A DNA stretch of 64,000 nt from Sulfurimonas sp. SAG-AH-194-C21 (lineage in GTDB: Bacteria > Campylobacterota > Campylobacteria > Campylobacterales > Sulfurimonadaceae), in NCBI RefSeq assembly GCF_029215985.1, contig NZ_JAEMVC010000001.1, positions 84,966 to 148,965 on the forward strand, written 5' to 3'. Under the pieces are notes generated by a model. That model saw only the letters and a program-made list of their open reading frames with translations. It was not told the DNA's origin and searched no databases. The position numbers and the translations under genes are program-made. Below are positions 25,211 to 33,522 of this stretch, piece after piece; positions within the stretch are counted from its first letter, which is position 1, and each line of letters begins with the position of its first letter.

Positions 25211-26650
25211 CTACGATGAGCAACTCAGTTTATTGTTTTTAGCTTCTAGTGGTACTATTTTACATAAGTACCCTAACTCTTCATGCTCATCATATGGGGA
25301 AAGTGCTACTTTAAGTAGGTCATTTACCATTGTAAAGTCATCTTCATTCGCCTTATCTATCGCCTCTTGAAGTATAAAGTTTTTCAGAATATACTTAGGG
25401 TTTATTTTCAACATTTCTTCATGGCGTTCATTTGCACTTATAGTTTCACTCTTTAAACGCAACATATATTTATCTAACCATGAATCAAGAAACTCTCTGT
25501 AAATACTAATGTCTAAAACAACTGATTTGTCTTCATCAAAACGCGACAACTTTCTAAAAAAAAGTGTATAGTCAACAGTTGCTCTTTCTAAAGATATAAG
25601 AAGTTCATAAATCAATGTCTTGTCTTCTTTATCTTCACTTTTTAATCCAAGTTTTTCACACATGATTTTGTTATACACTTTTTCATAAGTAGGACGAAAA
25701 ACATCATCTAAAATTTCATCCATCAACTCATAATTTATCATAGGGGAGAGTGCTACTGCTAATCTCTCTAAGTTCCACCTAGCAGTTGCAGGTTGATTTG
25801 AAAAGCGATACTGTCCATCTCTATCGGTATGGTTACAAATATACTCTTTTTTATAGTCATCTAAAAATGCAAAAGGTCCATAATCTATAGTTCTACCATC
25901 TATACTCATGTTATCTGTATTCATAACGCCATGGTTAAAACCCACACTCTGCCACTTAGCGATAGTAACAGCTGTGTTTCTAACTATCTCAGCATACATT
26001 TTTAGATAAGCATTCTCTTGACCTTTTAAATGAGGAAAGGACTCTTCTATCACATATTCAGCGAGGTCTTTTAGTTTTGTATGCTCGCCTGTTGAGGTAA
26101 AGTACTCAAATGTTCCAAAACGCACCCATGTAGGAGATAAACGCAGGACTATTGCCCCCTTTTCCCATCTCTCTCTAGCGACATCCGTCTCACTTCCTAT
26201 GAGAGCTAAAGCACGAGTTGTCTCTATACCTAAACCATACATAGCCTCACTTACAAGATACTCTCTTATGGATGAGCGAAGAACAGCTCGTCCATCACCT
26301 TGACGAGAGTATTCAGTCAGTCCTGCACCTTTGAGTTGTAAGTTTTGTCCATTTACTTTTCCAAGATTTATAGCCCGTCCATCACCGAGCCGACCTGCAA
26401 AGTGTCCAAACTGATGCCCCGAGTAACACATAGCAAAGGTTTCACTTCCCTCTAACTTTTGGGAGCCATTTAGAATTGCTAAAAGTGCATCATCAAGGTT
26501 TAAATCTTCATCGACTCCTAAAAGTTCTGCAGCACTAGCTGATGTAGAAATAACAAAAGGTTTATCAAGTGGTGTTGGTTCAACTTTTGTATAAAATGCT
26601 GAGTCAAGTTTTAAGTATGGAGTGCTTAGTTTTAAGTTTGAGAATTTCAT
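25211..26650 (-). CDS. selO: Protein adenylyltransferase SelO (YdiU)
   Basis: Pseudokinase-fold enzyme (479 residues) that transfers AMP to Ser/Thr/Tyr of redox proteins. Conserved blocks: SGHQFGHFAGRLGDGRA near 75-95, QLKGAGLTEYSRQGDGRAVLRSSIREYL (nucleotide-binding), and NHGVMNTDNMSIDGRTIDYGPF with the metal-binding Asn and Asp. The protein ends SCSS: the cysteine third from the end stands where animal SelO has selenocysteine. Length and ends are normal. It is divergent from the nitroreductase gene; a TGA-TAAAAC element ends 6 nt before its ATG. Confidence 0.93.
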   Translation of the reverse strand: MKFSNLKLSTPYLKLDSAFYTKVEPTPLDKPFVISTSASAAELLGVDEDLNLDDALLAILNGSQKLEGSETFAMCYSGHQFGHFAGRLGDGRAINLGKVNGQNLQLKGAGLTEYSRQGDGRAVLRSSIREYLVSEAMYGLGIETTRALALIGSETDVARERWEKGAIVLRLSPTWVRFGTFEYFTSTGEHTKLKDLAEYVIEESFPHLKGQENAYLKMYAEIVRNTAVTIAKWQSVGFNHGVMNTDNMSIDGRTIDYGPFAFLDDYKKEYICNHTDRDGQYRFSNQPATARWNLERLAVALSPMINYELMDEILDDVFRPTYEKVYNKIMCEKLGLKSEDKEDKTLIYELLISLERATVDYTLFFRKLSRFDEDKSVVLDISIYREFLDSWLDKYMLRLKSETISANERHEEMLKINPKYILKNFILQEAIDKANEDDFTMVNDLLKVALSPYDEHEELGYLCKIVPLEAKNNKLSCSS

Positions 26651-26656
26651 AAAGAG

Positions 26657-26665
26657 GTTTTATCA
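26657..26665 (-). promoter_or_regulatory. Candidate extended -10 of selO, 6 nt before ATG
   Basis: TGA followed by TAAAAC, then CTCTTT and the selO ATG. The arrangement predicts a leaderless or near-leaderless mRNA. Confidence 0.4.
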
Positions 26666-26736
26666 AAAGAGAGATTAAACATAACTACAATAATTTTTTA
26701 ACTCTATTTTTAGAGGGGAGATTAAGATAAATTAAC

Positions 26737-26742
26737 TAAAAT
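26737..26742 (+). promoter_or_regulatory. Candidate -10 box 6 nt before the nitroreductase ATG
   Basis: TAAAAT, then CGTATT, then ATG. The purine-rich GAGGGGAG at 26713-26720 lies about 30 nt upstream, too far to act as a Shine-Dalgarno, supporting a leaderless start. Confidence 0.5.
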
Positions 26743-26748
26743 CGTATT

Positions 26749-28308
26749 ATGAATAAAAACCTACAAACAGTATTTAATTACCATCAAACTACAAAACACT
26801 CACAACAGCGATATGCTCGCTCTCTCGGCTATATGGACTGGCAAACACAGCCTAATCCTTTTAGAAACTATAATGGTGCTGACTCATTTCTTTTACCCCT
26901 AGCACTAGAAAACGACACACCTCCTTATCATCTACTTGATTCTGACTTGCCCCCTGCTCCACTTTTAAAAGAATCACTCTCACAACTCTTACAGTTCTCT
27001 ATGGGAATTGCAGCTTGGAAAGTTTCAGGTGATAGCTCATGGGCTGTAAGATGTAATGCTTCAAGTGGAAACCTACACCCTACTGAAACATATCTAATTT
27101 TACCACCGACTATGGATGAGCAAAATGAAAAAACAACTGTTTTTCACTACACTGCTAAAAACCATGGTCTAGAGATTCTCAGTTCATTTGATACAGCTTT
27201 TTGGGACACACTTCCAAAAGGTAGTTTTTTGATGGGTCTCTCAGGTATCTCATGGAGAGAAGCTTGGAAATATGGTGAGCGTGCTTTTCGTTATGTAAAT
27301 CTTGATGCTGGACATGCATACCAGTCTATAAATGTATCTTCTAAAATGTTAGGATGGAATATCACTCCACTTGATAGTGTTAGTGATTCAGATATAGCAA
27401 CTCTCTTCGGACTATCTCAAGAGAAAAGATTTTTTGAAAGAGAACATGCTGATATGCTTTTTGTTGTCTCGCCACAGATAGTGCCAACTTCTACAAGTAT
27501 AGAGACTCTACTTCAAGATGTTCCTCTTGCATTTGATGGCATAGCAAATAAACTTAGCCCTACAATGGAAAACTGGGAGATAATAGCAGAGGTTGAGAAT
27601 GCTACTTCTGTTATGCAAGTACCTCAAAAAAGTGTACCACTGATTCAAGTTCTTCCAAAAGCGACACAAGAATCTAAAAAAGTAATCATGCAAAGAAGAA
27701 GTATTCATGTTATGGACAAGGTACGTTCTCCCATTTCAAAAGATGAGTTTCACACACTTCTAGCAGGTGTAGTAAATTCTCTTGATGGCAAAGAAAACGC
27801 AGCACACTTAGCTATTTTTGTTCACCGTGTAAAAGAGTATAAGTCAGGCATCTACATACTTGTTCGCAATGAAAGAGATAAAGTTGCACTCAAAGAGCAA
27901 ATGTTTACTGCGTTTAAATGGACTGAATGTGAGTTTCCTGGTCTTTACCTTTTAGATGAAAGGGATGCAATGGTAACAAGCCAAACTATTAGTTGTGCTC
28001 AAGAGATAGCAAGTGATGGTGCATTTAGTCTTGGAATGTTATGTAACTTCTCAGAACAACTAAATGAGTATGGTGCACATAGATATAAAGAGCTCTACTG
28101 GGAATGTGGTGCTATAGGGCAACAGCTTTATCTTGATGCGACTTCAATGGGTCTCAGTGGAACAGGAATAGGATGTTTCTTAGATGATATGATGCACTCT
28201 GTTTTAGGTTTAGAGTCAGATAAGTTTCAAGTACTCTACCACTTTACAGTTGGACGCGGTTATGTTGATAGTAGAATTCAAACGCAAGAAGCATATAAAA
28301 GAGGGTGA
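26749..28308 (+). CDS. Tandem nitroreductase-domain (SagB/ThcOx-type) dehydrogenase
   Basis: A 519-residue protein containing two nitroreductase/SagB-like halves. The N-terminal half (about 20-230) has RCNASSGNLHPTETYLILPP and FRYVNLDAGHAYQSINVSSK; the C-terminal half (about 310-515) starts QRRSIHVMDKVRSPISKDEF and has YWECGAIGQQLYLDATSMGLSGTGIGCF, the FMN-binding helix region. SagB-type enzymes oxidise azolines in peptide-toxin synthesis, but no YcaO cyclodehydratase or precursor gene is nearby, so the substrate is open and the family name only describes the fold. The gene stands alone and ends in its own terminator. Confidence 0.8.
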   Translation: MNKNLQTVFNYHQTTKHSQQRYARSLGYMDWQTQPNPFRNYNGADSFLLPLALENDTPPYHLLDSDLPPAPLLKESLSQLLQFSMGIAAWKVSGDSSWAVRCNASSGNLHPTETYLILPPTMDEQNEKTTVFHYTAKNHGLEILSSFDTAFWDTLPKGSFLMGLSGISWREAWKYGERAFRYVNLDAGHAYQSINVSSKMLGWNITPLDSVSDSDIATLFGLSQEKRFFEREHADMLFVVSPQIVPTSTSIETLLQDVPLAFDGIANKLSPTMENWEIIAEVENATSVMQVPQKSVPLIQVLPKATQESKKVIMQRRSIHVMDKVRSPISKDEFHTLLAGVVNSLDGKENAAHLAIFVHRVKEYKSGIYILVRNERDKVALKEQMFTAFKWTECEFPGLYLLDERDAMVTSQTISCAQEIASDGAFSLGMLCNFSEQLNEYGAHRYKELYWECGAIGQQLYLDATSMGLSGTGIGCFLDDMMHSVLGLESDKFQVLYHFTVGRGYVDSRIQTQEAYKRG

Positions 28309-28321
28309 TGAGCCCTCTTTT
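28297..28321 (+). terminator. Terminator of the nitroreductase gene
   Basis: AAAAGAGGG / CCCTCTTTT, a 9-bp stem with a 7-nt loop ending in TTTT. The stem's 5' arm uses the last codons of the gene and its loop includes the stop codon. Confidence 0.75.
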
Positions 28322-28441
28322 AGCTAAAATAACTTGGTGATAAATCCAAGTAGTAGCAATAGGATAATTATCCTGTGCATTTTATACTGCCTTATATTGG
28401 CACTCCCACCCAACACTACCCACATTTTCACAAAAAATTTT

Positions 28442-28528
28442 GCAAAAAAAAAGCCCAAGTACTAAAAGTACTTGGGCTTACAGTGCCAATATGATGGTAA
28501 TCACCCATCAGGGCGTATAAAATGCTGG
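28442..28528 (-). ncRNA. Predicted small RNA of about 85 nt
   Basis: On the minus strand an extended -10 (TGGTATAAT, 28534-28542) with a T-rich upstream region directs a start near 28527. The transcript would fold a GATGG..CCATC-type hairpin (TGATGG/CCATCA) and end at a perfect 11-bp intrinsic terminator (AGCCCAAGTACT / AGTACTTGGGCT) followed by nine U. It begins just past the tkt stop codon, so it could instead be, or also be, the processed 3' end of the tkt mRNA. Confidence 0.5.
28451..28478 (-). terminator. Strong intrinsic terminator on the minus strand
   Basis: GCCCAAGTACT-TTT-AGTACTTGGGC followed by TTTTTTTTT in the minus direction; it stops either the tkt transcript or the predicted small RNA. 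Confidence 0.85.
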
Positions 28529-28533
28529 AGATA

Positions 28534-28542
28534 ATTATACCA
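28534..28542 (-). promoter_or_regulatory. Extended -10 promoter of the predicted small RNA
   Basis: TGG-TATAAT, perfect hexamer plus TGn, with TATTTCTTTTATTTT upstream; placed between the tkt stop codon and the inverted-repeat element. Confidence 0.6.
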
Positions 28543-28564
28543 AAATAAAAGAAATACTACAAAC

Positions 28565-30481
28565 CTATTTTATCTTTGCCACAATAGACTCAGCTGTAAA
28601 CCCAAACTTCTCAAAAAGTAGTGGAGCTGGAGCAGATGCACCAAAAGTGTCCATTGCTATGACAGTGTCTGCAAGTCTATACCACTCTAAACCACGAGCG
28701 GCTTCAATAGCTACAGTTTTAGTGCCCTCTAGTATAATTGTGTCCATATATCCCTTATCTTGTTCAATGAAAAGGTCATAACATGGGACAGAAACAACAT
28801 TAGCTTTTATGCCCTCTGTGTTTAGTGTCTCTTTTACTTTTAGTGCTAACTCTACTTCAGAACCAGATGCCATTAAAGTGATAGTCGCATTTTCATCCTG
28901 CGCTAGTAAGTAACCACCACGGGATGCATCACCTCTTACTGATTTTGGTAAAACTGAAAGATTTTGGCGTGAACATACAAATGCAGATGGAGATTTTTTC
29001 ATCTCTAACGCTGTTTTCCAAGCTTCAACATTTTCTGCACCATCAGCTGGACGCCATACATAAAAGTTAGGTAATGCACGGAACTGTGAAAGGTGTTCTA
29101 TTGGTTGGTGTGTTGGGCCATCTTCACCTACACCAATACTATCATGTGTCCAGATAAAGAATTGCTGGATTCCTGTAAGTGCTGCTATACGAGCTGCTGG
29201 TTTTAGGTAGTCTGAAAATACAAAAAATGTAGCGGAAAAAGGCATAAGTGGACCATAAAGTGCCATCGCGTTTACGATAGACGCCATAGCATGCTCACGA
29301 ATACCGAAGTAGATATTTCTTCCCTTAGGATATACACCCATGTCGTTAAGATTAGTCTTGTTAGATGGGCTAAGGTCAGCTGAACCACCTAAGAAACTTG
29401 GAATCCCTCTAGCAATTGCATTCATAATCTTTCCATTTGTACCACGAGTTGCCTCAGCCTTGTCAAATATTGGATAATTAATACGAGAAAAATCAGGATT
29501 TTGAAGTGCTGTTAAAGCTTCGTTTTGCTCCATTAGTGGAAGAGTCTTTTGTCTATGAATCCACTCACGCTCTAATAAATCACCATGCTCTATAGCACAT
29601 CTGAATCTAGCCATGATGTCTTCTGGAACAAAAAACTTCTTCTCAGGGTCAAAACCAGCGTCAGCTTTTGCTTTTGCAATAACATCCTCACCAAGTGGAG
29701 CACCATGTGCATGGTGTGAACCTTCAAGTGCACTTGCACCTTTAGCTATAACAGTATTTGCTATGATTATTGTAGGTTTAGTATTGAGTTTAGCTTGAGT
29801 AATAGCATCATTAATTTCATCAAAATCATGCCCGTCTATCTCTATAACATCCCAACCTTGAGACTCAAAACGCATAGGAATATTCTCAGAGATACTGAGC
29901 TCAGTACTCCCTTCAATAGTAATTTTGTTAGAATCATAAATAAGAATAAGGTTGTCCAGTTTGTTGTGACCAGCGATAGAACAAGCTTCATAAGAAAGAC
30001 CTTCTTCTAAGTCACCATCACCACATAAACAATATACTGTATGATCAATTAACTCCGCCGTATCAGAGTTTACTTGAGCTCCAACAAACTTAGATGCCAT
30101 TGAAAAACCAATTGCATTTGCTACACCTTGACCTAAAGGACCAGTTGTAATTTCAATACCCTTAGTATGACCATATTCAGGATGCCCAGGAGTAAGTGAG
30201 TCTAGTTGGCGAAAGTTTTTTAAATCTTCAATCTCTAAACCATATCCCCATAAATAATACAAAGAATAAATAAGTCCCGTTGCATGACCACCTGAAAATA
30301 CTAATCTATCACGGTTCAACCAGTCAGGATTCTTAGGGTTGTGATTTAGATGTTCGCCTAAAACTACAGCGATATCTGCTAATCCCATTGGTGCACCTGG
30401 GTGACCTGAATTAGCAGCTTGAACCATATCTGCTGCTAAGAACCTTATACTATCTGCCATTCTTTGACGTGTATCATTCAT
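28565..30481 (-). CDS. tkt: Transketolase
   Basis: Thiamine-diphosphate enzyme of the non-oxidative pentose phosphate pathway (638 residues, usual for bacteria). ThDP binding: CLCGDGDLEEGLSYEACSIAGHNKLDNLI with the GDG..N motif; substrate His residues in ANSGHPGAPMGLAD and GSHHAHGAPLG; the catalytic Glu in YFGIREHAMASIVNAMAL. GGAAGAG ribosome-binding site. It follows ispA by 12 bp, so sugar-phosphate precursors and isoprenoid synthesis are in one transcript; the same operon continues upstream to ybaB and panD. Confidence 0.98.
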   Translation of the reverse strand: MNDTRQRMADSIRFLAADMVQAANSGHPGAPMGLADIAVVLGEHLNHNPKNPDWLNRDRLVFSGGHATGLIYSLYYLWGYGLEIEDLKNFRQLDSLTPGHPEYGHTKGIEITTGPLGQGVANAIGFSMASKFVGAQVNSDTAELIDHTVYCLCGDGDLEEGLSYEACSIAGHNKLDNLILIYDSNKITIEGSTELSISENIPMRFESQGWDVIEIDGHDFDEINDAITQAKLNTKPTIIIANTVIAKGASALEGSHHAHGAPLGEDVIAKAKADAGFDPEKKFFVPEDIMARFRCAIEHGDLLEREWIHRQKTLPLMEQNEALTALQNPDFSRINYPIFDKAEATRGTNGKIMNAIARGIPSFLGGSADLSPSNKTNLNDMGVYPKGRNIYFGIREHAMASIVNAMALYGPLMPFSATFFVFSDYLKPAARIAALTGIQQFFIWTHDSIGVGEDGPTHQPIEHLSQFRALPNFYVWRPADGAENVEAWKTALEMKKSPSAFVCSRQNLSVLPKSVRGDASRGGYLLAQDENATITLMASGSEVELALKVKETLNTEGIKANVVSVPCYDLFIEQDKGYMDTIILEGTKTVAIEAARGLEWYRLADTVIAMDTFGASAPAPLLFEKFGFTAESIVAKIK

Positions 30482-30493
30482 TTTATCTCTTCC

Positions 30494-31339
30494 TTATTTG
30501 TGTCGGTTAATGTATTTTGTTAGTAAAGAGGACAACTCACTTTGTAAGCTCTCATCAAAACTAAGCATTTCCTGCGTTAACTCGTCGGCTAACTCATTGG
30601 CTTGTTTTAAACTCTCATCAAGTCCTAAAATAGTTACAAAACTATTTTTATCTTCATCATTATTTGTAAGTTTTCCTGCTTCTTCGCTTGATTGTGTAAC
30701 ATCTAAAATATCATCTTGTATCTGAAAAAGAAGTCCTAGTTTTATACCAAAGTCGTACAATTCTTGTGCTACATCTTCGCGACCAACTATTATAGCTCCC
30801 ATTTTCATAGATGCTGCTATAAGTTTTGCTGTTTTGTTAGTATGTAAAATCCTAATATCTTCTACTTTGAGTGGTTTATTCTCAAAGTAACAGTCTATTG
30901 CTTGACCTAAGACCATACCGTTAAGACCACCATTTGATGCAAGTTCACGGATAAGTTTTACACGTGTGCTATCTGAAAAAGGTGCATTTGCTAAAACTTC
31001 AAAAGAGTAAGTATTTAAAGCATCTCCTGCGAGTATTGCTGTTACTTCATCAAAAGTCACATGAAGTGTAGGTTTACCACGACGAAGTGGTGAGTCGTCC
31101 ATAGCGGGTAAATCATCATGTATAAGTGAGTATGTATGTAAAAGTTCTATCGCAAATGCAGCATGTCTAGCCGAATCTAGCATCAAAGGATTATAAGCCT
31201 TTACAACACCAAGTAGTAGTGCCGGACGAAATCTCTTACCACCTGCAACAAGCATATTTTGTAGAGCAGCTTCATAAGTAGGATGAAGACTCTGCGAGGT
31301 AGGTAAGTTATCTATTAAAAATTGCTCAAAGTTTTGCAT
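30494..31339 (-). CDS. ispA: Polyprenyl (farnesyl) diphosphate synthase
   Basis: Short-chain trans-prenyltransferase of 281 residues that condenses IPP with DMAPP/GPP. First Asp-rich motif SLIHDDLPAMDDSPLRRGKP is DDx4D, the form found in bacterial farnesyl diphosphate synthases; second motif is FQIQDDILDVTQSSEEAGK. The region ahead of the first motif (LLHTYSLIH) lacks bulky blockers typical of long-chain enzymes. A TACAAT box ends 5 nt before the ATG, so an internal transcript start is possible although the PDZ-protein gene ends only 19 bp upstream. Confidence 0.93.
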   Translation of the reverse strand: MQNFEQFLIDNLPTSQSLHPTYEAALQNMLVAGGKRFRPALLLGVVKAYNPLMLDSARHAAFAIELLHTYSLIHDDLPAMDDSPLRRGKPTLHVTFDEVTAILAGDALNTYSFEVLANAPFSDSTRVKLIRELASNGGLNGMVLGQAIDCYFENKPLKVEDIRILHTNKTAKLIAASMKMGAIIVGREDVAQELYDFGIKLGLLFQIQDDILDVTQSSEEAGKLTNNDEDKNSFVTILGLDESLKQANELADELTQEMLSFDESLQSELSSLLTKYINRHK

Positions 31340-31344
31340 ATGAA

Positions 31345-31350
31345 ATTGTA
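31345..31350 (-). promoter_or_regulatory. Candidate -10 box just before ispA
   Basis: TACAAT, then TTCAT, then ATG on the minus strand. It lies in the short gap after the PDZ-protein gene; no Shine-Dalgarno is seen for ispA. Confidence 0.4.
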
Positions 31351-31358
31351 TGATTATT

Positions 31359-32339
31359 CTACTTAATATTTACAAAAAATTGGAAATTTCTTCGTGAAAA
31401 AAGTAGTGAAGAGAAGTCTTTAAAATTTTCTATGTATCGTAGTAGTTCATTTTGATTTTTTACTTCTATCGTGTTTACCTGTAAGAGCTGGTCACCTAAG
31501 ACTAAACCGTAGTCTATAAACTCTTGTGAGAGTCCAACTATATGTAATGTTTCATCAAAATAGATACCCTTATGTTCTAAGAAAGTATCGCTTATCATTC
31601 CACCACCATAGCGTTTAGAGCTTGTAACTTTAAAAGTCATAAACTTCTTACCGCGTTTTATTTTGATAGTATGTTTTGAACCTAGTTTAGAAAAGAGTAC
31701 ACTACGCATAAAAACAGATGCTGCATGTACCTTTTTTCCATCAAACTCTACAATGCAATCATCTTTTTTAAGAGGGTTATTTTGTAAGTAAGGGTTTGAA
31801 GCACTGACTATTACAAAACCATCTTCATTTTTTACACGAATACCAATGTCTGAATAAGTCGCAGGAGATGAAGAGAGAAACCTTTGGATATATTCTTTTT
31901 GGATAACGCCACGAGGAGTAGATATACCCTCAAGCGAGCAGCAACTACTGGTTATAAGAGCAGGTTTTGTAAACTTAGTACTGTAAAGAGCTAAAGAGTT
32001 TAAACCTATCTGATTTTTAAGTGTTTTACCCTCTTTAGAGACTTTGTCATTTACAATAGCACTACCAAGTTGTAGTCGCATATTTATAGAAAAAGGGTAC
32101 TGAAATTTCTTTTTATCTTCAATCAGGTAAAGGGAAAGAAAAGGGTCGTATTTAAGGATTTTAGCTTTTGGTTTGTATTTTGAGTAGACAAGAAGTTTAT
32201 TATTTTTTACAGGTATATACAAAGAGTTTTTTTGAATTGTTTGAGAGTCTTTTATTTTTGCGATACATGAAAAGTATCCACCTTGACAGGCATAAAGATT
32301 TAAAAGGAGAAAAGTTGTAAGAATAAATAGGGTTTTCAC
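31359..32339 (-). CDS. Secreted PDZ-domain protein, function unknown
   Basis: A 326-residue protein with signal peptide (MKTLFILTTFLLLNLYACQGG; the LYACQG could also be a lipobox). Residues about 165-235 look like a PDZ domain: DIGIRVKNEDGFVIVSASNP then NPLKKDDCIVEFDGKKV and RGKKFMTFKV; a second partial PDZ-like stretch near 265-315 (LVLGDQLLQVNTIEVKNQNEL) follows. No protease active site is visible. The gene starts at the base after the ybaB stop. It may be an envelope scaffold or chaperone adaptor; no closer identification is possible. Confidence 0.75.
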   Translation of the reverse strand: MKTLFILTTFLLLNLYACQGGYFSCIAKIKDSQTIQKNSLYIPVKNNKLLVYSKYKPKAKILKYDPFLSLYLIEDKKKFQYPFSINMRLQLGSAIVNDKVSKEGKTLKNQIGLNSLALYSTKFTKPALITSSCCSLEGISTPRGVIQKEYIQRFLSSSPATYSDIGIRVKNEDGFVIVSASNPYLQNNPLKKDDCIVEFDGKKVHAASVFMRSVLFSKLGSKHTIKIKRGKKFMTFKVTSSKRYGGGMISDTFLEHKGIYFDETLHIVGLSQEFIDYGLVLGDQLLQVNTIEVKNQNELLRYIENFKDFSSLLFSRRNFQFFVNIK

Positions 32340-32651
32340 CTACTTACTCCCACCAAATGGATTTCCCATTTTACCAAGCATACCCATAGCACTCTGTTGC
32401 TGGTTTTGTTGCACCATTTTATTGGCATCGTTTATAGCACCGATAAGTAAAATTTGTAGCATATTTTTATCCGTTAAAGTTGATTCATCTATTATTAAAT
32501 CGACAACTTCCCCGTTTCCATTAATACTTAACTCAACTAGCCCACCTCCAGTTTTAACACTGTAAGTTTTACTTGCAAGTTCACCCTTGAGTTTGTCTGC
32601 ATTTTCTTGCATACCCTCAAGCATTTTACCCATCTCGCCCATGTCAAACAT
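32340..32651 (-). CDS. ybaB: YbaB/EbfC nucleoid-associated protein
   Basis: DNA-binding nucleoid protein, 103 residues. Family features: GGLVELSINGNGEVVDLIIDES in the central beta sheet and flanking helices (MLEGMQENADKLKGELASK and NMLQILLIGAINDANKMVQQ), ending in a Met/Gly-rich tail (MGMLGKMGNPFGG). In many bacteria it sits next to dnaX/recR; here it lies between panD (3-bp gap) and the PDZ-protein gene. Confidence 0.9.
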   Translation of the reverse strand: MFDMGEMGKMLEGMQENADKLKGELASKTYSVKTGGGLVELSINGNGEVVDLIIDESTLTDKNMLQILLIGAINDANKMVQQNQQQSAMGMLGKMGNPFGGSK

Positions 32652-32654
32652 AAG

Positions 32655-33020
32655 CTAGATTGAGTCCGCTAATGTTTCTATATTATTATCATCATCCAAG
32701 ATAACAACTTTTGGTTGATAATTTTCAAGCTCAGCTTCATTGTAACTTGCATATGCAACTATGATAACCTTATCGCCTGGGTGAACTTTACGAGCGGCAG
32801 CACCATTTAAACAGATGTCGCGTTTACCACGTTCACCTAAAATGATGTACGTGCTAAAACGCTCACCATTATTAATATTTAGTATTTCAACCTTCTGTCC
32901 AACCCTCATCTTAGCAGCTTCTAAAAGCTCTTCATCTATAGTGATAGAACCAACATAGTTTAAGTTGGCGTCAGTTACTGTAGCACGATGGATTTTGCTG
33001 TACAACATATCAATTAACAT
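32655..33020 (-). CDS. panD: Aspartate 1-decarboxylase precursor
   Basis: Makes beta-alanine for pantothenate/CoA from L-aspartate. Length 121 residues. The self-cleavage site is VGSITID, Gly24-Ser25, which yields the pyruvoyl cofactor on Ser25. Other conserved parts: [24 protein letters not shown] and [19 protein letters not shown]. It overlaps no neighbour but is tightly packed between the ferredoxin-like gene (8 bp) and ybaB (3 bp). Confidence 0.97.
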   Translation of the reverse strand: MLIDMLYSKIHRATVTDANLNYVGSITIDEELLEAAKMRVGQKVEILNINNGERFSTYIILGERGKRDICLNGAAARKVHPGDKVIIVAYASYNEAELENYQPKVVILDDDNNIETLADSI

Positions 33021-33028
33021 AGTACTTC

Positions 33029-33403
33029 CTATTTGCCCATTAGCTTACGTGCATCAGCAATACTCATTGGAGCATCCCAAGCCTCTTCAGCTATTACATA
33101 TTCTTGGACTACATTTCCACCAATGATATGCTCAGTGATGATTCTGTCTATTTTTTCTTCTGTAAGACCTACATACATTGTATGACCTGGCTCAATTAAC
33201 ATAACTGGACCTTGTTGACATCTATTCATGCATGAAGTACGAACGATTGGAGCTGCCATCATAACACCTTCCATCATGAGTTTCTTAGCAGTATACTGAT
33301 ATAGATCCTTGTTGTCTGGTGTAACACAAGATGGTTTTGGCATACCTGGAGGAGCTGATTGCTCACACTTAAAAATATAAAATGTTGGTTGAGGGATTCC
33401 CAT
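33029..33403 (-). CDS. Thioredoxin-like [2Fe-2S] ferredoxin-domain protein
   Basis: A 124-residue protein with the cysteine spacing of the thioredoxin-fold 2Fe-2S ferredoxins (C13, C26, C58, C62; [26 protein letters not shown]) seen alone or in NuoE-type subunits. It is expected to carry electrons in the cytoplasm. The gene opens the unit that continues with panD, ybaB, the PDZ protein, ispA and tkt. GGAAG ribosome-binding site. Partner proteins are not evident from the neighbourhood. Confidence 0.88.
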   Translation of the reverse strand: MGIPQPTFYIFKCEQSAPPGMPKPSCVTPDNKDLYQYTAKKLMMEGVMMAAPIVRTSCMNRCQQGPVMLIEPGHTMYVGLTEEKIDRIITEHIIGGNVVQEYVIAEEAWDAPMSIADARKLMGK

Positions 33404-33490
33404 AAAAACTTCCTTAGTTTAATTTTTGCAATTATATCGAAATTATTCTCTATTATTCTAATGATACTCTATAAGTTTAGTTTTTTAAGA

Positions 33491-33496
33491 TATAAT
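33491..33496 (+). promoter_or_regulatory. Candidate -10 box of the beta-barrel protein gene
   Basis: AAGATATAATTC contains a perfect TATAAT; predicted start near 33503, leaving a short leader that includes AGGA before the TTG start. Confidence 0.55.
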
Positions 33497-33522
33497 TCTA
33501 TAAAATATAAATAGGATATTCT

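Larger units (their letters stand above)
28362..28540. repeat. Nested inverted-repeat element between the nitroreductase gene and tkt
   Basis: The two ends pair over about 40 bp in three blocks: ATAATTATC (28364) with its mate at 28531-28538; GCATTTTATAC (28377-28387) with GTATAAAATGC (28515-28525), exact; and ATATTGGCACT (28394-28404) with AGTGCCAATAT (28482-28492), exact. The right arm carries an extra small hairpin GATGG..CCATC. No ORF lies inside. It may be a MITE-like element or the template of a structured RNA. Confidence 0.7.

Noticed and set aside
28362..28540. 6S RNA
   Set aside because: The long-range stem and side hairpin are suggestive, but a strong intrinsic terminator sits in the middle of one strand, and the bulge and stem lengths cannot be matched by eye to 6S; reported only as an inverted-repeat element with a predicted small RNA.
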